Source: Margaritifera margaritifera (lineage: Eukaryota; Mollusca; Bivalvia; Unionida; Margaritiferidae). From it: DNA of 64,000 nucleotides. The stretch is taken from the NCBI GenBank assembly GCA_029931535.1, contig JAQPZY010001675.1, forward strand, positions 6,017,501 through 6,081,500, in the 5' to 3' direction. The position numbers and the translations under genes were made by a program. The notes under the pieces were generated by a model, which had not been told where the DNA came from, did no database searches, and saw nothing but the letters and a program-made list of their open reading frames with translations. Below are positions 48,000-58,854 of the stretch, in pieces (position 1 is the first letter of the stretch; each line of letters starts with the position of its first letter).

Positions 48000-48959
48000 T
48001 TGTTATGATACTGTATAGGTTGATCATTTCCAAAGTAACTACTACTACTACTACCATTGAGTGTTTATTTCAAGGCATTGTCAGTGTTTGATGAAATTAC
48101 CGTATTAATGAAGATCTTAGCTTGCTAGAATATAAACATGGAATTGTAAGCTTAATAATTTACTAGTACTGTAATACGTCATTAAATTCCAAGTCTGTCA
48201 TGTCATACCAAATATTATCGTAAAATCTCCAGTACATTTGTAACATTTATGTACACTTTATGGCATGAAAATTTTATATTTAAACATTATTTTTATTATA
48301 GTAACATTCCAAGAGAAGTTTGAATCGGTGAAATTCAAGTCGAAAGGCCGAAATATACGCATCTCACAGCAAAGAACTTGCCCTTTATTCAGTCATTGGG
48401 ATTTTGTTCAGGTAAAAGCAAGTACTTCTTAAAACCTAAATTTAAAGTGATCTGGAAAAAGACGTCACATAATTTACGCACATGGATCATATTCACAGTC
48501 ATCTACCTTTAGGTTTGGTAAAGTTTAGCCATCTACGGTAGAAATCAATTGATGGAACGTTTGGTATCATCAGTGCTTGATTTGATGTTTGTTCTCAAAG
48601 CTGATAATATTCTACTTTTTGTCATGTTAATTAATGTGAAGTTTTCATCATTTGGTACCTTTGTTTCTTGAATTGTTTCATGTACTCGTTATAGTACTCT
48701 CTGTTTTTGTCTCTCCATTTTCTCATGTACTGTTTGTTTTGATTTTCCCATTTATTTTTGTACTTTTTGATGTTCTCATTATGACAAGGTTTGTAGTAAA
48801 CTCTTGTCCTGTAAAATTGATTGATTTTGTTTTTAATGTCTCCTTCTCTTGAAATTCATCTATTTATTTACCGAATACAATTTCAAATTATTTCTCAGTT
48901 CTGATAAGCAACGTTGTAAGTCATCTTGCAACTAACTTTTCGAACATCTTGAGATCCTG
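48000..48959. other. stretch with nothing recognised
   Basis: AT-rich, with a short (ACT)n run at about 48042. No conserved frame, RNA or repeat terminus. Confidence 0.45.
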
Positions 48960-50850
48960 CTTAGTTAACATTCCAACTTTCCCTGCCAAATAAACGGAAG
49001 ACAGCGAGGACAAAAAGCAATGTAAAACAAGGTTAGAAAAGAACCTAAAAATGTATCTTCATAAAGGATAAAACGATCCACGTAGAGTTGAACTTTGGAA
49101 GACAACTTGGAAAACGTACACAGGAAAAGAATCAAAAGTAGAACATTTAAAGACAGAACAAGAGTCTACACAGACACAAAATGCTGAACTTGCACCATGT
49201 GAAATCACACTACGTGGCAAATCTTCCTCCGCAACAACAACGAAAATGGCGTAAAAGCAAAGATTTTGTTGTGCTTTCAGCACAATAAATGGCTACAGCA
49301 GCAGTTATGATTGGAGGAGCAATACTGTACGGTCTAGCATTTACAGGAAGAAACTATATGTTCAAGTTATTTGATCCTAAAACAGAACAACAACACTTAA
49401 CTAGTTGAAAGTACTGAGAGAACAAGGTTTGGTGACTCAGTACTTAAACAATATGGACGATGCTTTATTTTTATACGCGTCTATATACTCATAGTAATGA
49501 TGGCAGAAATGGTTTAAGCGATCCTGATGGTAAGGCAAAACATGGAAATTGAAGGCAACAGAAATGAATTATTTCTACCAACCTCCAGATAGCCAAGTAA
49601 AATACGAATACATATTCATTGCACGTGTGATGGGCGTTGCTGTGTATGTTGCTTAAAAGTTTATTTGATCGCCTTCGGTGACGTAGGATTGTACCGAAAT
49701 TGCACGACGTTTTTGTAGGTAATGGTTCTTTTTTTCAGCGCAATAAATAGGAAATATGTCTGAGTACGATAAATAAACTGCTAACAAGCAGGACAAAATA
49801 CCGCAATGAGTTTTATATCCCAATCCAGCACATCAGTGTATTACACACGTCCCTAGAAGCATTAAACTAGAACAAACTTTGTTATTTTTATACGAACGCT
49901 AAGCCCAAATATCATATAAAGTTGAACGAATGATGCTAACAATGCAGTGGTACACAATCTGAGTAGAATGTTTGTGAAAGACATCACCATATCCTACAAA
50001 TGTGATGACCATTTCAAGTTAAATCGCTACATTTTTCACGACATATAAAGATTTGTGGTTACCGGTATCTATTAGAACAAACAGAAGTGCACAACGTATC
50101 ATGAGTTAACAAATTTAGAAGGCTGAGATCAGGATCTGGTAATGCCCAAATTTAGAATCTTGAGATCAGGATCTGATAATGCTCAAATTTAGAAGGTTGA
50201 GATCAGGATCTGATAATGCTCAAATTTTAAATGTTGAGATCAGGATCTGATAATGCGCAAATTTAGAAGGCTGAGATCAGGATCTGATAATGTTCAAATT
50301 TAGAAGGCTGAGATCAGGATCTGATAATGCTCAAAATACTGACGTATTTTGTGGTGTATTGAAACAAGTTTAGAATACCACGTGACTTCCAAATACTAAC
50401 TGATCATTGTCCACTGTATCCATGTGTTTTTCCTCAATATTTTCGATTAAATATGATTATAAAAGCCTCTAGACTGATAGAAAGTGGAAATCAAGACTAT
50501 GAAATGTAAAACATTTGCCAGCAGTTCGATACGATTACTTCCGAATCAATTGCGCAATCGGTAAATGACAAAGATAGAAATGGAGTTTCTTTCTTTTATG
50601 ACTACGTCATGGTGGGGGGGGGAGGGGGGTAATCGACGTAGGAGCTAATACAATTTTAACAAATCTAATTCTTGATTCTGTGAGGATGAGCATGAAGTAT
50701 GTTTTAATATTGTGCAAAAAGAACGGAGAAAGTAATCCTGACAAGTTTTACAACTCAGCAACCCAAGACAAAGAGACCATCATGATCCAAATTCAAACAA
50801 GACACAGATTCAGGCACATATTGCTGTAAAGACAAGCGTTGCCTAATTTG
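48960..50850 (+). other. possible coding debris of unknown mobile element
   Basis: Small broken frames appear on the plus strand. One starts at 49290 with a hydrophobic N-terminus (MATAAVMIGGAILYGLAFTG, stop at about 49405). Fragments around 49960-50090 read VKDITISYKCDDHFKLNRYI, and 50520-50600 read QFDTITSESIAQSV across frameshifts. The pieces look protein-like and could be structural-gene remnants of a Polinton-type element, but I cannot identify them with confidence. Confidence 0.25.
50108..50340. repeat. 37-bp minisatellite, ~6 copies
   Basis: Units 'ggctgagatcaggatctgat' + 'aatgctcaaatttagaa', near identical. It lies inside the possible coding debris. Confidence 0.95.
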
Positions 50851-50879
50851 CAAACATGTGCTCGAGACTGAATAGTTCA

Positions 50880-51250
50880 AAAGTTCGACAAGAGGAGTTA
50901 GCTACACGGTCAATCAGAATTTAAGATGTCAAGCCAAATATGCAATCTATCTTCGGACATGCAAGAGCTGTGCTACTCAATATGTTGGTGAAACCGTTGA
51001 TTTCAGAAAGCAAATTAATAATCACAAAAGCCACATTTGCAACAAAATCAATGCGAAAGTCGCCAACCATTACTATTCAACGGGACATTCAGTCGAGTCC
51101 ATCGAGATACTACCGATTGAATCAAACCTGGGGTGGACCGACATAGAACGCACACGTAAGAATACTACAATTGGATACTACAATTGAAAACTCATGGGGA
51201 GTTCGGCCTAATTAAAAAATCTAACCGTCCCGTTGTAGTCTTATCAAAAT
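50880..51250 (+). pseudogene. Penelope-like element GIY-YIG endonuclease fragment
   Basis: Conceptual plus-strand pieces: AIYLRTCKSCATQYVGETVD (Y-Y...YVG core), then NNHKSHICNKINAKVANHYY, STGHSVESIEILPIE and RTRK. The C-rich YxxxCKxCxxQYVGET start and the later HxxxxGH and RxxRE-like segment match the GIY-YIG domain at the end of Penelope-like retroelement proteins. At least two frameshifts. No RT domain is recognisable upstream. Confidence 0.65.
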
Positions 51251-51691
51251 TACAGCCAGTCATCAGTTTTTTACCCGAACGCAACTTTAGTGATAATATT
51301 AACCCAAGTAATTACATTTATTATTATTATTATATTATTATTATAGTTCTTGTTCATTATCCCGCTACACCATTCTCTTGACATCTTTCCTTTAGAACCT
51401 CCATGCTTAACTCTACCAGGATAGAATTTCTTTAGCAATTCTTGCAGATGGCGTTGATTTTTCGTCACGCTGTGTTTCCGTCCTTTGTTCAAAACCTGGA
51501 ATTAGGTAAAAACATGTTTGTTCTTTGTGTGATAGACACAATAACCCGCTCGTTTATTATTGTTACACAACTTTTTATTTGTATATCTCTTGTTCTATAA
51601 TCCTCCTAGTGATTCTAACATGTAGGAGTCCAGAGTTTTTCTTAGATTTTGTGTTTAGTGTTTGTTTTGTGTATGTAAGCTGTTTATTCCC

Positions 51692-51720
51692 CTGACGTAG
51701 AGCTTGTTTAGCTCGAAACG
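51692..51720 (+). ncRNA. degenerate hammerhead-ribozyme-like motif
   Basis: CTGACGT, then the stem II pair AGC/GCT around 'ttgttta', then GAAACG. Hammerhead cores read CUGANGA - stem II - GAAA; here the A9 position is U. Penelope-like elements are known to carry hammerhead motifs, and this lies ~0.5 kb downstream of the GIY-YIG fragment. Stems I and III were not found, so activity is unlikely. Confidence 0.4.
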
Positions 51721-51768
51721 TTGAGAAACCGTTTTGAATTTGCACCGTTATCAATTTTTGTGTGTGTG

Positions 51769-51772
<4 letters not shown>

Positions 51773-51838
<66 letters not shown>
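51773..51838. repeat. (TA)n microsatellite
   Basis: About 33 TA units after a TGTG tract. Confidence 0.95.
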
Positions 51839-51845
<7 letters not shown>

Positions 51846-51937
51846 GTAAATCGGTTTGCCTTTGCACAATTGATACATTTCTTCAATCAAGATCACATAA
51901 ATGTGGGCGACAGATTTAAAAAGAAAATAAATTTACA

Positions 51938-51961
51938 AAAAAAAAAAAAAAAAAAAAAAAA
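51938..51961. repeat. poly(A) run
   Basis: About 24 A, preceded by A-rich sequence; may be the tail of a retroposed copy. Confidence 0.7.
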
Positions 51962-53150
51962 ACCTAAGTTCCTGTATATATTAAAATTATATAAATACTA
52001 TTTAATTTTAAGTTTTGTGTGAATTGTATTTGTTTTACTAGTGCGAGAAGGACTATGACCTAGGATGTTGAACCGCATATCAGAAATACGGTCTACAGAT
52101 TGATTAGAGACAAAATGTATCATTTAACATGGCTAAATTGTATCGTATTTACGTCCATTATGGTATGTGATGAACCTTATTTTTTTTAATCTCGAAGACG
52201 TTATGAATTACATATACAAAATAAAAATTAATTACTCCAAAGATAAAAGTAAATGGATAATATATTCGAGGAAAACAATGTATCACCTGTAGTGTTTAAA
52301 GATGAGATAATTGCAGAGCTAAAAGAAAATAAAAGAAACATACTTTATTTGCGGCTCTTCGTTCTTCTTGATGACACGTTTCATAATAACCTTACATAAC
52401 TTCCTTTGATTGGTATCAGTTCTAAATGAATAGAGCTTATCTCAAAGACCTCCATTCAACAGATATTTTTTGTGTGGTGTTGCACGGGACATGAACACAT
52501 GAAGGTTATATAGGTGGCACTCTCCAGTTTCGTACTTTGCATAGATTTGTAAAGAAAAAGAATTACCCAGGTTTTCCTCACTGGCTGTCCTGTCTATTTA
52601 AAAAAGACCTTGTATATCTTAGGTATTGTTAAAAGAACTTTGAATTCCCTTTATTTTAATGTATGATTGATGGGTGCAATTTGGGTTATAGAGTATACAG
52701 CTTGGTCATACTTAAGATGTGCACCTCTCAAAAAAAAACCTGCTAGCTCCGCTTGGTCATTTTCACTTCCTGGATTTCAAAGGTAAATTTTAAAAAAAGA
52801 GCCCATAACTTTTTTTACTTTTTTAAATATTTTTTGTTATTCATTCATTGTACTTTCAGAAGCTGGTATTGCCTACTCTGGCAAAATTCGTTTCCCTATT
52901 TTAATAACTGCTGAAAATAGTGTACTTTTGACTAATTCAGGCTGAGTTTTCGAGTACTTTGTAGCGGCCATTTATGTCTGCTGTGTGCTTAGATATGTAA
53001 AGAAATTTCAGCCACAGTACATGAAAGTAGCATAGAGGTATGCCAACATTCTCTCCATTGTGCATGATGCAAATGCAAACAACTTCATCTTACACCTGTC
53101 ACTCTCTCAGAAGCACGTATTATCTGTAGAGCGCCCCATAGTACCAAGGC
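51962..53150. other. stretch with nothing recognised
   Basis: No supported gene or element; short homopolymers only. Confidence 0.45.
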
Positions 53151-53270
53151 AATAAGAGTTATATCCCTTGACCTAGGACACACCAAGGCAATAGGCCTAA
53201 GCTGATCAGATGGTAGGATTCGAACCCTCACCACTGAGCCATTGTGGTTGCTCCATTCAGTAGATGATGT
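53150..53270 (-). repeat. tRNA-derived SINE-like fragment
   Basis: On the minus strand 'tggctcagtggtgag' (A-box-like) runs directly into 'gggttcgaatcc' (B box). The tRNA middle is deleted, so this is a decayed SINE head. Confidence 0.45.
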
Positions 53271-54838
53271 AGGTTGTGAGTGAGCCTGATTTTATTTAAA
53301 TATATATTTCGCAAATAATTCTGTGTAAACATCACCTTTATCGCATAAACTCAAATGTTTAATACAAAATTAAAATATCAGATTAAAACGATTATTATAA
53401 TATGGTATGCCTCCACCTGCAATCCTTTTTAAGTATATTGTAACTGGAGATTGAATCTCTTTGAGTTGTGTCTGGGTAAAATAACTGGAGGTTTGAATGT
53501 CGCGACGAAATGACCAGTTTGTCAAAAATCAAATATAAAAAATTTATCAAATAACGAAGACTGTAATTTTCTGTTATTTTACGAAAGCGTAACAAAACAT
53601 CTTTATTTCGATAACAACAGATGTTACCCAACTAACAAACACAAAAGATTGACCAATCATCAAATGGATACCAGATACATTTGAAAATTTGTATCTCCAT
53701 TCCATGTTGAAGACTTTATGATTAGTAGCACCTTTTGAATCAAATCAGTTGACTTTGAGCTTCTCACACTGTGCCTTAAAAATAGCGTTGGTTAACAAGG
53801 ACCCAATAGTGGGCAAGTATACCGGATAAAATGCGTCAAGCGGGATGTTTCCTCTTTTAATGCACACCTGAGGCGATAATAAATCATTCCAATTATCGAA
53901 ACTTTAACGAGATTTTATTCTATACCATACAAAAATATGAAATTGCATCCTATGCAGTGCACGCGACGGCTTTAAATGCGTCTCATTATGACCGCATACT
54001 TATGAAGAATACAACAACATAGCTATAATTAACAATTCATAGTTAACTGAACATCCTTTGAATAGAGTAAAGCACGCATAATCTCTTCAGTAAAATTGTC
54101 TCCACCCCCTCCCCAGTTGTTTAGTGCCTTCGAAGCCTGAGTGTATGAATGGTTCTCGTTTGTATCCAATCAGAGCCGTCGATACGTTTACCAGTTGTTT
54201 GTTTAACTCACGTAAAGACACGGGAAGCGGTTGCTCTTCCAGAGGAATTTTTGTATGTATGTTCCAAATGTTCTTCTAATTGGTGTCCACGTATTGTAAC
54301 ATTGACTGTAATTTAAATGTTTGACTTGTACCCCGTCTTACTATATATTAAAAATAGGCAAGAAATAATCATTATTTTTTTTCTTTTGAATTCTCATGTA
54401 ATAAAACGTATGCTAAAAAGGGACGCATACACACAGTCAAGACAGTTTTACATCTATGTGTTATGAAATGATATAAAACACGTGCTTTTATCTAGAGACA
54501 CAAATGAATGTTTATACCGGAAGAGGAAGAGGACTCATATTTATTGCATATTATAATCTTGAATGATTGTAACGAATGGGTAATTTTCTCTCGTATGGGT
54601 AGTTCTACATATGAAATTTTAATATTACCTTTCATGATAGAGGACATTTTGAATGAAAGGACTTGACTACAGGTGCCGGAACTTTAAAGCTTCGCTCATG
54701 ACCTACAATAACCTCTAAAGAAATCTAGATCAGTTTTTGATAATGCATCCACTGACTTGAAATCTGTGCCACAAAAGTGTGTAGAACCGTGCTAGGTTAT
54801 CAAACCGGGCATTTGTCTACTAACTGGAGAATGAAATA
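53271..54838. other. stretch with nothing recognised
   Basis: No coding frame with similarity to a family I know. Scattered AT-rich sequence. Confidence 0.45.
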
Positions 54839-56217
54839 CAACAACGATTCTTTATTACGTTCTTGATTACAACGTTTCCTCTGTTACAACGTCTGAGTTT
54901 CAATTCCCACTCAAATTCCTAATTAATATGTATTCCAAAGGCTTTGTTATAAGGTTCTTTGTTACAACGTTTAATTGGTTATAACGTTTGAGTTGTGTGG
55001 TCCACCTGAGAAAGTTAGCTCAATTATAACATTTTTATCATCTGACGCGCCGAAGACAGATAAACAATGGCGGTCAGTGCTCAAACAATCCGATAGCCCG
55101 ATGGGCTTGTCCAAAAAAAAACTAATTTGCTTGAGAAAACTTCTATTGCGCTGATGACATGAGACATTTTCTTTTCAAGTTTTTGAAAGATTAGTATATT
55201 ATTTATATGTATCCCATGTGTACCCCTTACCCTTATGAAGTTCGTTACTTATCATAATTCTATGGAGAGCTGTATGTGACCTATGAATGGGGAACATATT
55301 TTGTGAGTTACCTATAATTAGTGCTCACTTGGCTTTAACACACATGTGATTCCACAGGCGGTAGGACAAAAATCCCCTTCTTAAGGCCGTCTACCGCACA
55401 TACCATTTTATAGTTGAAATCTACCACATTTGAAAATAAACAGATTTTGTTTTTTGTTTTGAAGAAATAAAAAGTTATTTTTACGCGTTCAATCAATGTA
55501 TTACAGAAACTAGCTAGAACCAGTCTACTGGGTACCGGAACTATTCCAGCAGTTGTTACAACCGGTGCAATGATGCGTAACTGCGTAATGGGATTAAGGC
55601 TGGCACGTGTAAACAACAAGTTATTAATTGATTACCTCATTGTTGTAATCTGGAGAGTTTAGGCGAAATGCAGCATGCTTTTTGAGGTGTAAATGTGATC
55701 CATGATGTGATTTTTTTAAAATCACAAGTTCTGGGCCTGTGTCTGAAACAAATTTTCCTTGAGCATTGGCGGTCGTAAGGTGCCAGGTAACAAAAGCGCG
55801 ATAATCACACCTCATTCATAATCATTAAATAACAATGGCATAACAAAAGGTACCAGGTAACACCTCATTCATACTCGGTACTTTAGAATCAAGGGTTACT
55901 GGAGAAAGACTTTTTCATGTACATGTATATTGATACTTTCAGAGGATGGTAAAACTTACTGATTTATCATTTTTTCTTCATGATAACATGTCTTTTTACA
56001 AATGTATATTGTTTATGAAAATGTTATTACAATTACATGCGAGTTCTAACGGTAATCAAACGAGTATTAATTGTTTACTACATGTATGTCCAAAGTCATC
56101 GACATAGACAAGTACATAAACATTTTGACAAATAAACGAATTTGGATATAACGCTTTCTCGGTTATAACGTCCTAAAATCCCAGTCCCCTCTGAAACGTT
56201 ATAAACGATCTTTACTG
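54839..56217. mobile_element. possible pogo-like TIR element, ~1.4 kb
   Basis: Left end (TA)CAACAACGATTCTTTATTAC and inverted right end (TA)CAGTAAAGATCGTTTATAAC agree at about 18 of 26 positions. Both are followed by repeated 'ttataacgtt'-type motifs (54865-54990; 56150-56200). TA on both sides. The interior has no transposase frame but contains a duplicated 'accaggtaac...acctcattcata' segment (55782 and 55851). Confidence 0.5.
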
Positions 56218-56359
56218 TATAATATTTAAACCCAACAAAGGCGAGAAGTTAACTAGACTGTCATAGTCATTACCATTTATGTAGACAAATAGGAAACATT
56301 AAATAGGATGTATTTTATTTATTATCATAGCCGTGTAATTACGTGACAGTTGTCTCGTC

Positions 56360-57570
56360 TACATAAGCACATTATATGATAGTTTTCGCACCTGCATAAG
56401 CAGATAACGTAGTACTCGTCCGCCTGCAATAAGCAGATTATGTGCTAATTATATCGCCTTCATAAGCAGATTACATGATAATCGTCTTACCTACATAGGA
56501 ATGAGCAATAATCGTCTCACATGCATAAACTGATTATGTGATAATTTTCTCACCATCATAAGCAGATTCAGTGATAATTATTTCGCCTGTATAAGCCGAT
56601 AACGTGATAATTGTCTCACCTGCATAAGCAGATTGCGCAATAATTTGTCTCACCTGCATAAAATTATGTGATTATTGTTTTACCTGCAGGAACAGATTAC
56701 GCGATAATTGTCTTCTTTGCATAATCAAATTACATGATAATTGCCCCACTTCCATCGGCTGAATGCGCGGTAAATATCTCACCTAATTAAGCTGATTACG
56801 CGATAATTGTCTTAACTGCGTTAGCAGATTATGTGATAATTAGCAGATTCCGTGATTATTGCAAAAGTAGATAACATGATACTTATACACACTGCATCAG
56901 GAAATTACCTGATAGTTGTTTTACCTGCATAAGCAGATTACGTTTCCTTGATAACTGTTTTACCTGAATAAGCAGATACCGTGATAACTGCTTTATTTGC
57001 ATAAGCATGTGATAATTTTCCCGCTTCCATAAGCCGATTAACTGATAATTGTCTCTTCTTCACAAGCAGATTGCGCAATAATTGCTTTGCGAATAACGTG
57101 ATACTTATCCCTCCTACATAAACAGATTACACGATAATTGTCTCGCCTGAATAAACATATTACATGATAACCATTTTACCAATATAAGCAGATTGAGCAT
57201 GGTCCTTTCTGCATAAGGTGATTACATGATACGTATTACGACTGCATGAGTAGATTATGTAATAACTGTCTCGCCTGCATAAGCAAATTAGGTGTTGGTG
57301 ATAATTTATTTACCTATTTAAGCAGATAACGTTATATGCAGATTAGTGATAATTGTCGTACCAAAACAAACAGTTCTTCGGTACATTTGTCTTTCCTGCA
57401 TAAGCAGACTATGTGAATATTGTCTTACCTACATCATGAGATGATGTGATATTTTGTCTCGCCCTCACAATCAGATTATGTGATAATTGTCCTGCGTGCT
57501 TAATCAGATCACGTGATAACTAACTCACCTGCATAAGCAGATTACTTGATAATTGTATTGACTGCATAGC
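56360..57570. repeat. ~33-bp minisatellite, over 30 diverged copies
   Basis: Units around 'cctgcataagcagattacgt' + 'gataattgtctca'. Divergence between neighbours is high (missing halves, length changes), which implies an old array. It is interrupted or ended on the right by a hAT-like element. Confidence 0.9.
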
Positions 57571-57841
57571 CAGGGCCGGTTTAACCACTAGGCAAACTAG
57601 GCGGTCGCCTAGGGCGGCAAAATTTGGCGGGCGGCAAGAAACTGAAGGAAAAAAAAAAGAAATAGCGTCAAATAGAAGTTAATAAGCGTCTAGAAATATA
57701 AAGAGAAAAACAGATGCAGAATTGTGATTCATACTAATGCACAATATTCATTTTCGAAAGTTAATTGTGGGGAAGGGGGGGGTGGGGTGGCGCAAGGCTG
57801 AAGGTTCGCTATGGGCCCCACTTGCCCTTGCGCTAGCCCTG
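57571..57841. mobile_element. hAT-like TIR element with 8-bp duplication, 271 bp
   Basis: Left end CAGGGCCGGTTTAACC, right end GCGCTAGCCCTG (inverted CAGGGCTAGCGC). Flanks TGCATAGC (57563-57570) and TGCATAAC (57842-57849) differ at one base, an 8-bp target duplication typical of hAT. The GC-rich ends ('ggcggtcgcctagggcggca') stand out from the AT-rich surroundings. No coding capacity. Confidence 0.8.
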
Positions 57842-57849
57842 TGCATAAC

Positions 57850-58484
57850 CAGTTATCGAGATATGGTTAGTAGTATGTGATTTAGGAGATACGAAAAAAA
57901 CCACGTCATGATTTTTCCGTGAGCTGGCACTGGTTTCGCTTGTCCTCACTCTGGAAAAAAAAACTGACCGTGTTTTCGGAGTCTGACTTTATGCCACTTA
58001 AAATACTTTTTCAACCATCCAAATTTATTTCCAGTTATTTATATTTATCTTGGCAGGCTTAAAAATTAACTTTTATTAGGCAACATGTAGCCATTATTGT
58101 GCTGACGTTCCGCTAAACCCTATGCATGCATATATATATTTACATGTTTCAGTCTTGATGACCACAAAGCCAGTGTGATCGCCTTTGCAAAAATAATAAC
58201 CATAATAGCATGTGATTTGGGAGCTCCGAAAACACGTCTTGATTTTTCCATGAACTCGTACTGATTTTGCTCGTCCTCACTCTGGAAAAAACTGACGGTG
58301 TTTTCGGAGCCGACCCAAATCACATACTACACTAACTTTTTTCATGAGAAACACTTTATGTATTTTTTTGATGTCGCTTTTATGACACCCTAAAATTTTT
58401 GCCATGGAAAAAAAGAACTTGAAAGATTTGTAAGTGTCACCCTCACTATATTTCTAATTAGAGAGATAAAGTTACTTATATATA
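57850..58484. other. stretch left of the Polinton remnant, with an internal diverged duplication
   Basis: Segments at about 57870-57985 and 58195-58330 resemble each other ('atgtgatttgggagctccga', 'gtcctcactctggaaaaa'). This could be a short direct duplication or an element end; no gene seen. Confidence 0.45.
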
Positions 58485-58854
58485 ATGGCCTGGAGAGATC
58501 ATCCCGTCCATAATCTATATGAGGTTAATGAAGCCGGCGACATCAGACATATTTAACGCCACAAGATTCTTTATAAAAATCAAAATAATAATGGCAACAT
58601 ACTTATTGCTGTATCAAGTAAAGATAAATATCAAAAAGTACTAAGTGTCCTCAGATATATATTTGAATGCTTTCATGGTGCAATTCCAAAAGATCTTGTC
58701 ATATCTTGTCAATGGCGATAAATCTGACAATAGAATAGATAACGTGGAAGCAGTTATACGCCAAGTAAAAAATTTAAAAGGTGACGTTGGTAAGCATACA
58801 AAAATGGCGCGATCAGTAAGGGCAACAAATGTCGATGCTAATGCCATCATTTAG
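58485..58854 (+). pseudogene. NUMOD4-HNH homing-type endonuclease remnant
   Basis: From ATG at 58485: MAWRDHPVHNLYEVNEAGDI then RHI and a TAA; this matches the NUMOD4 WxxxPxxxxYEVxxxGxIR pattern. The same frame continues with NILIAVSSKDKYQKVLSVLR and YIFECFHGAIP, resembling the strand leading into HNH. After a frameshift near 58705 comes NGDKSDNRIDNVEAV, the N-D-xxDNRxxNL portion of HNH domains, ending at TAG 58854. The first His of HNH is not readable. It is convergent with the polymerase gene. Such nucleases are common in large viruses and phages; here it is a pseudogene. Confidence 0.65.

Noticed and set aside
51575..51919. Open frames across the 51773 TA tract
   Set aside because: Same artefact as other TA tracts; flanking residues show no similarity.
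53395..53631. 78-codon minus-strand frame
   Set aside because: AT-rich, low-complexity composition and no family resemblance.
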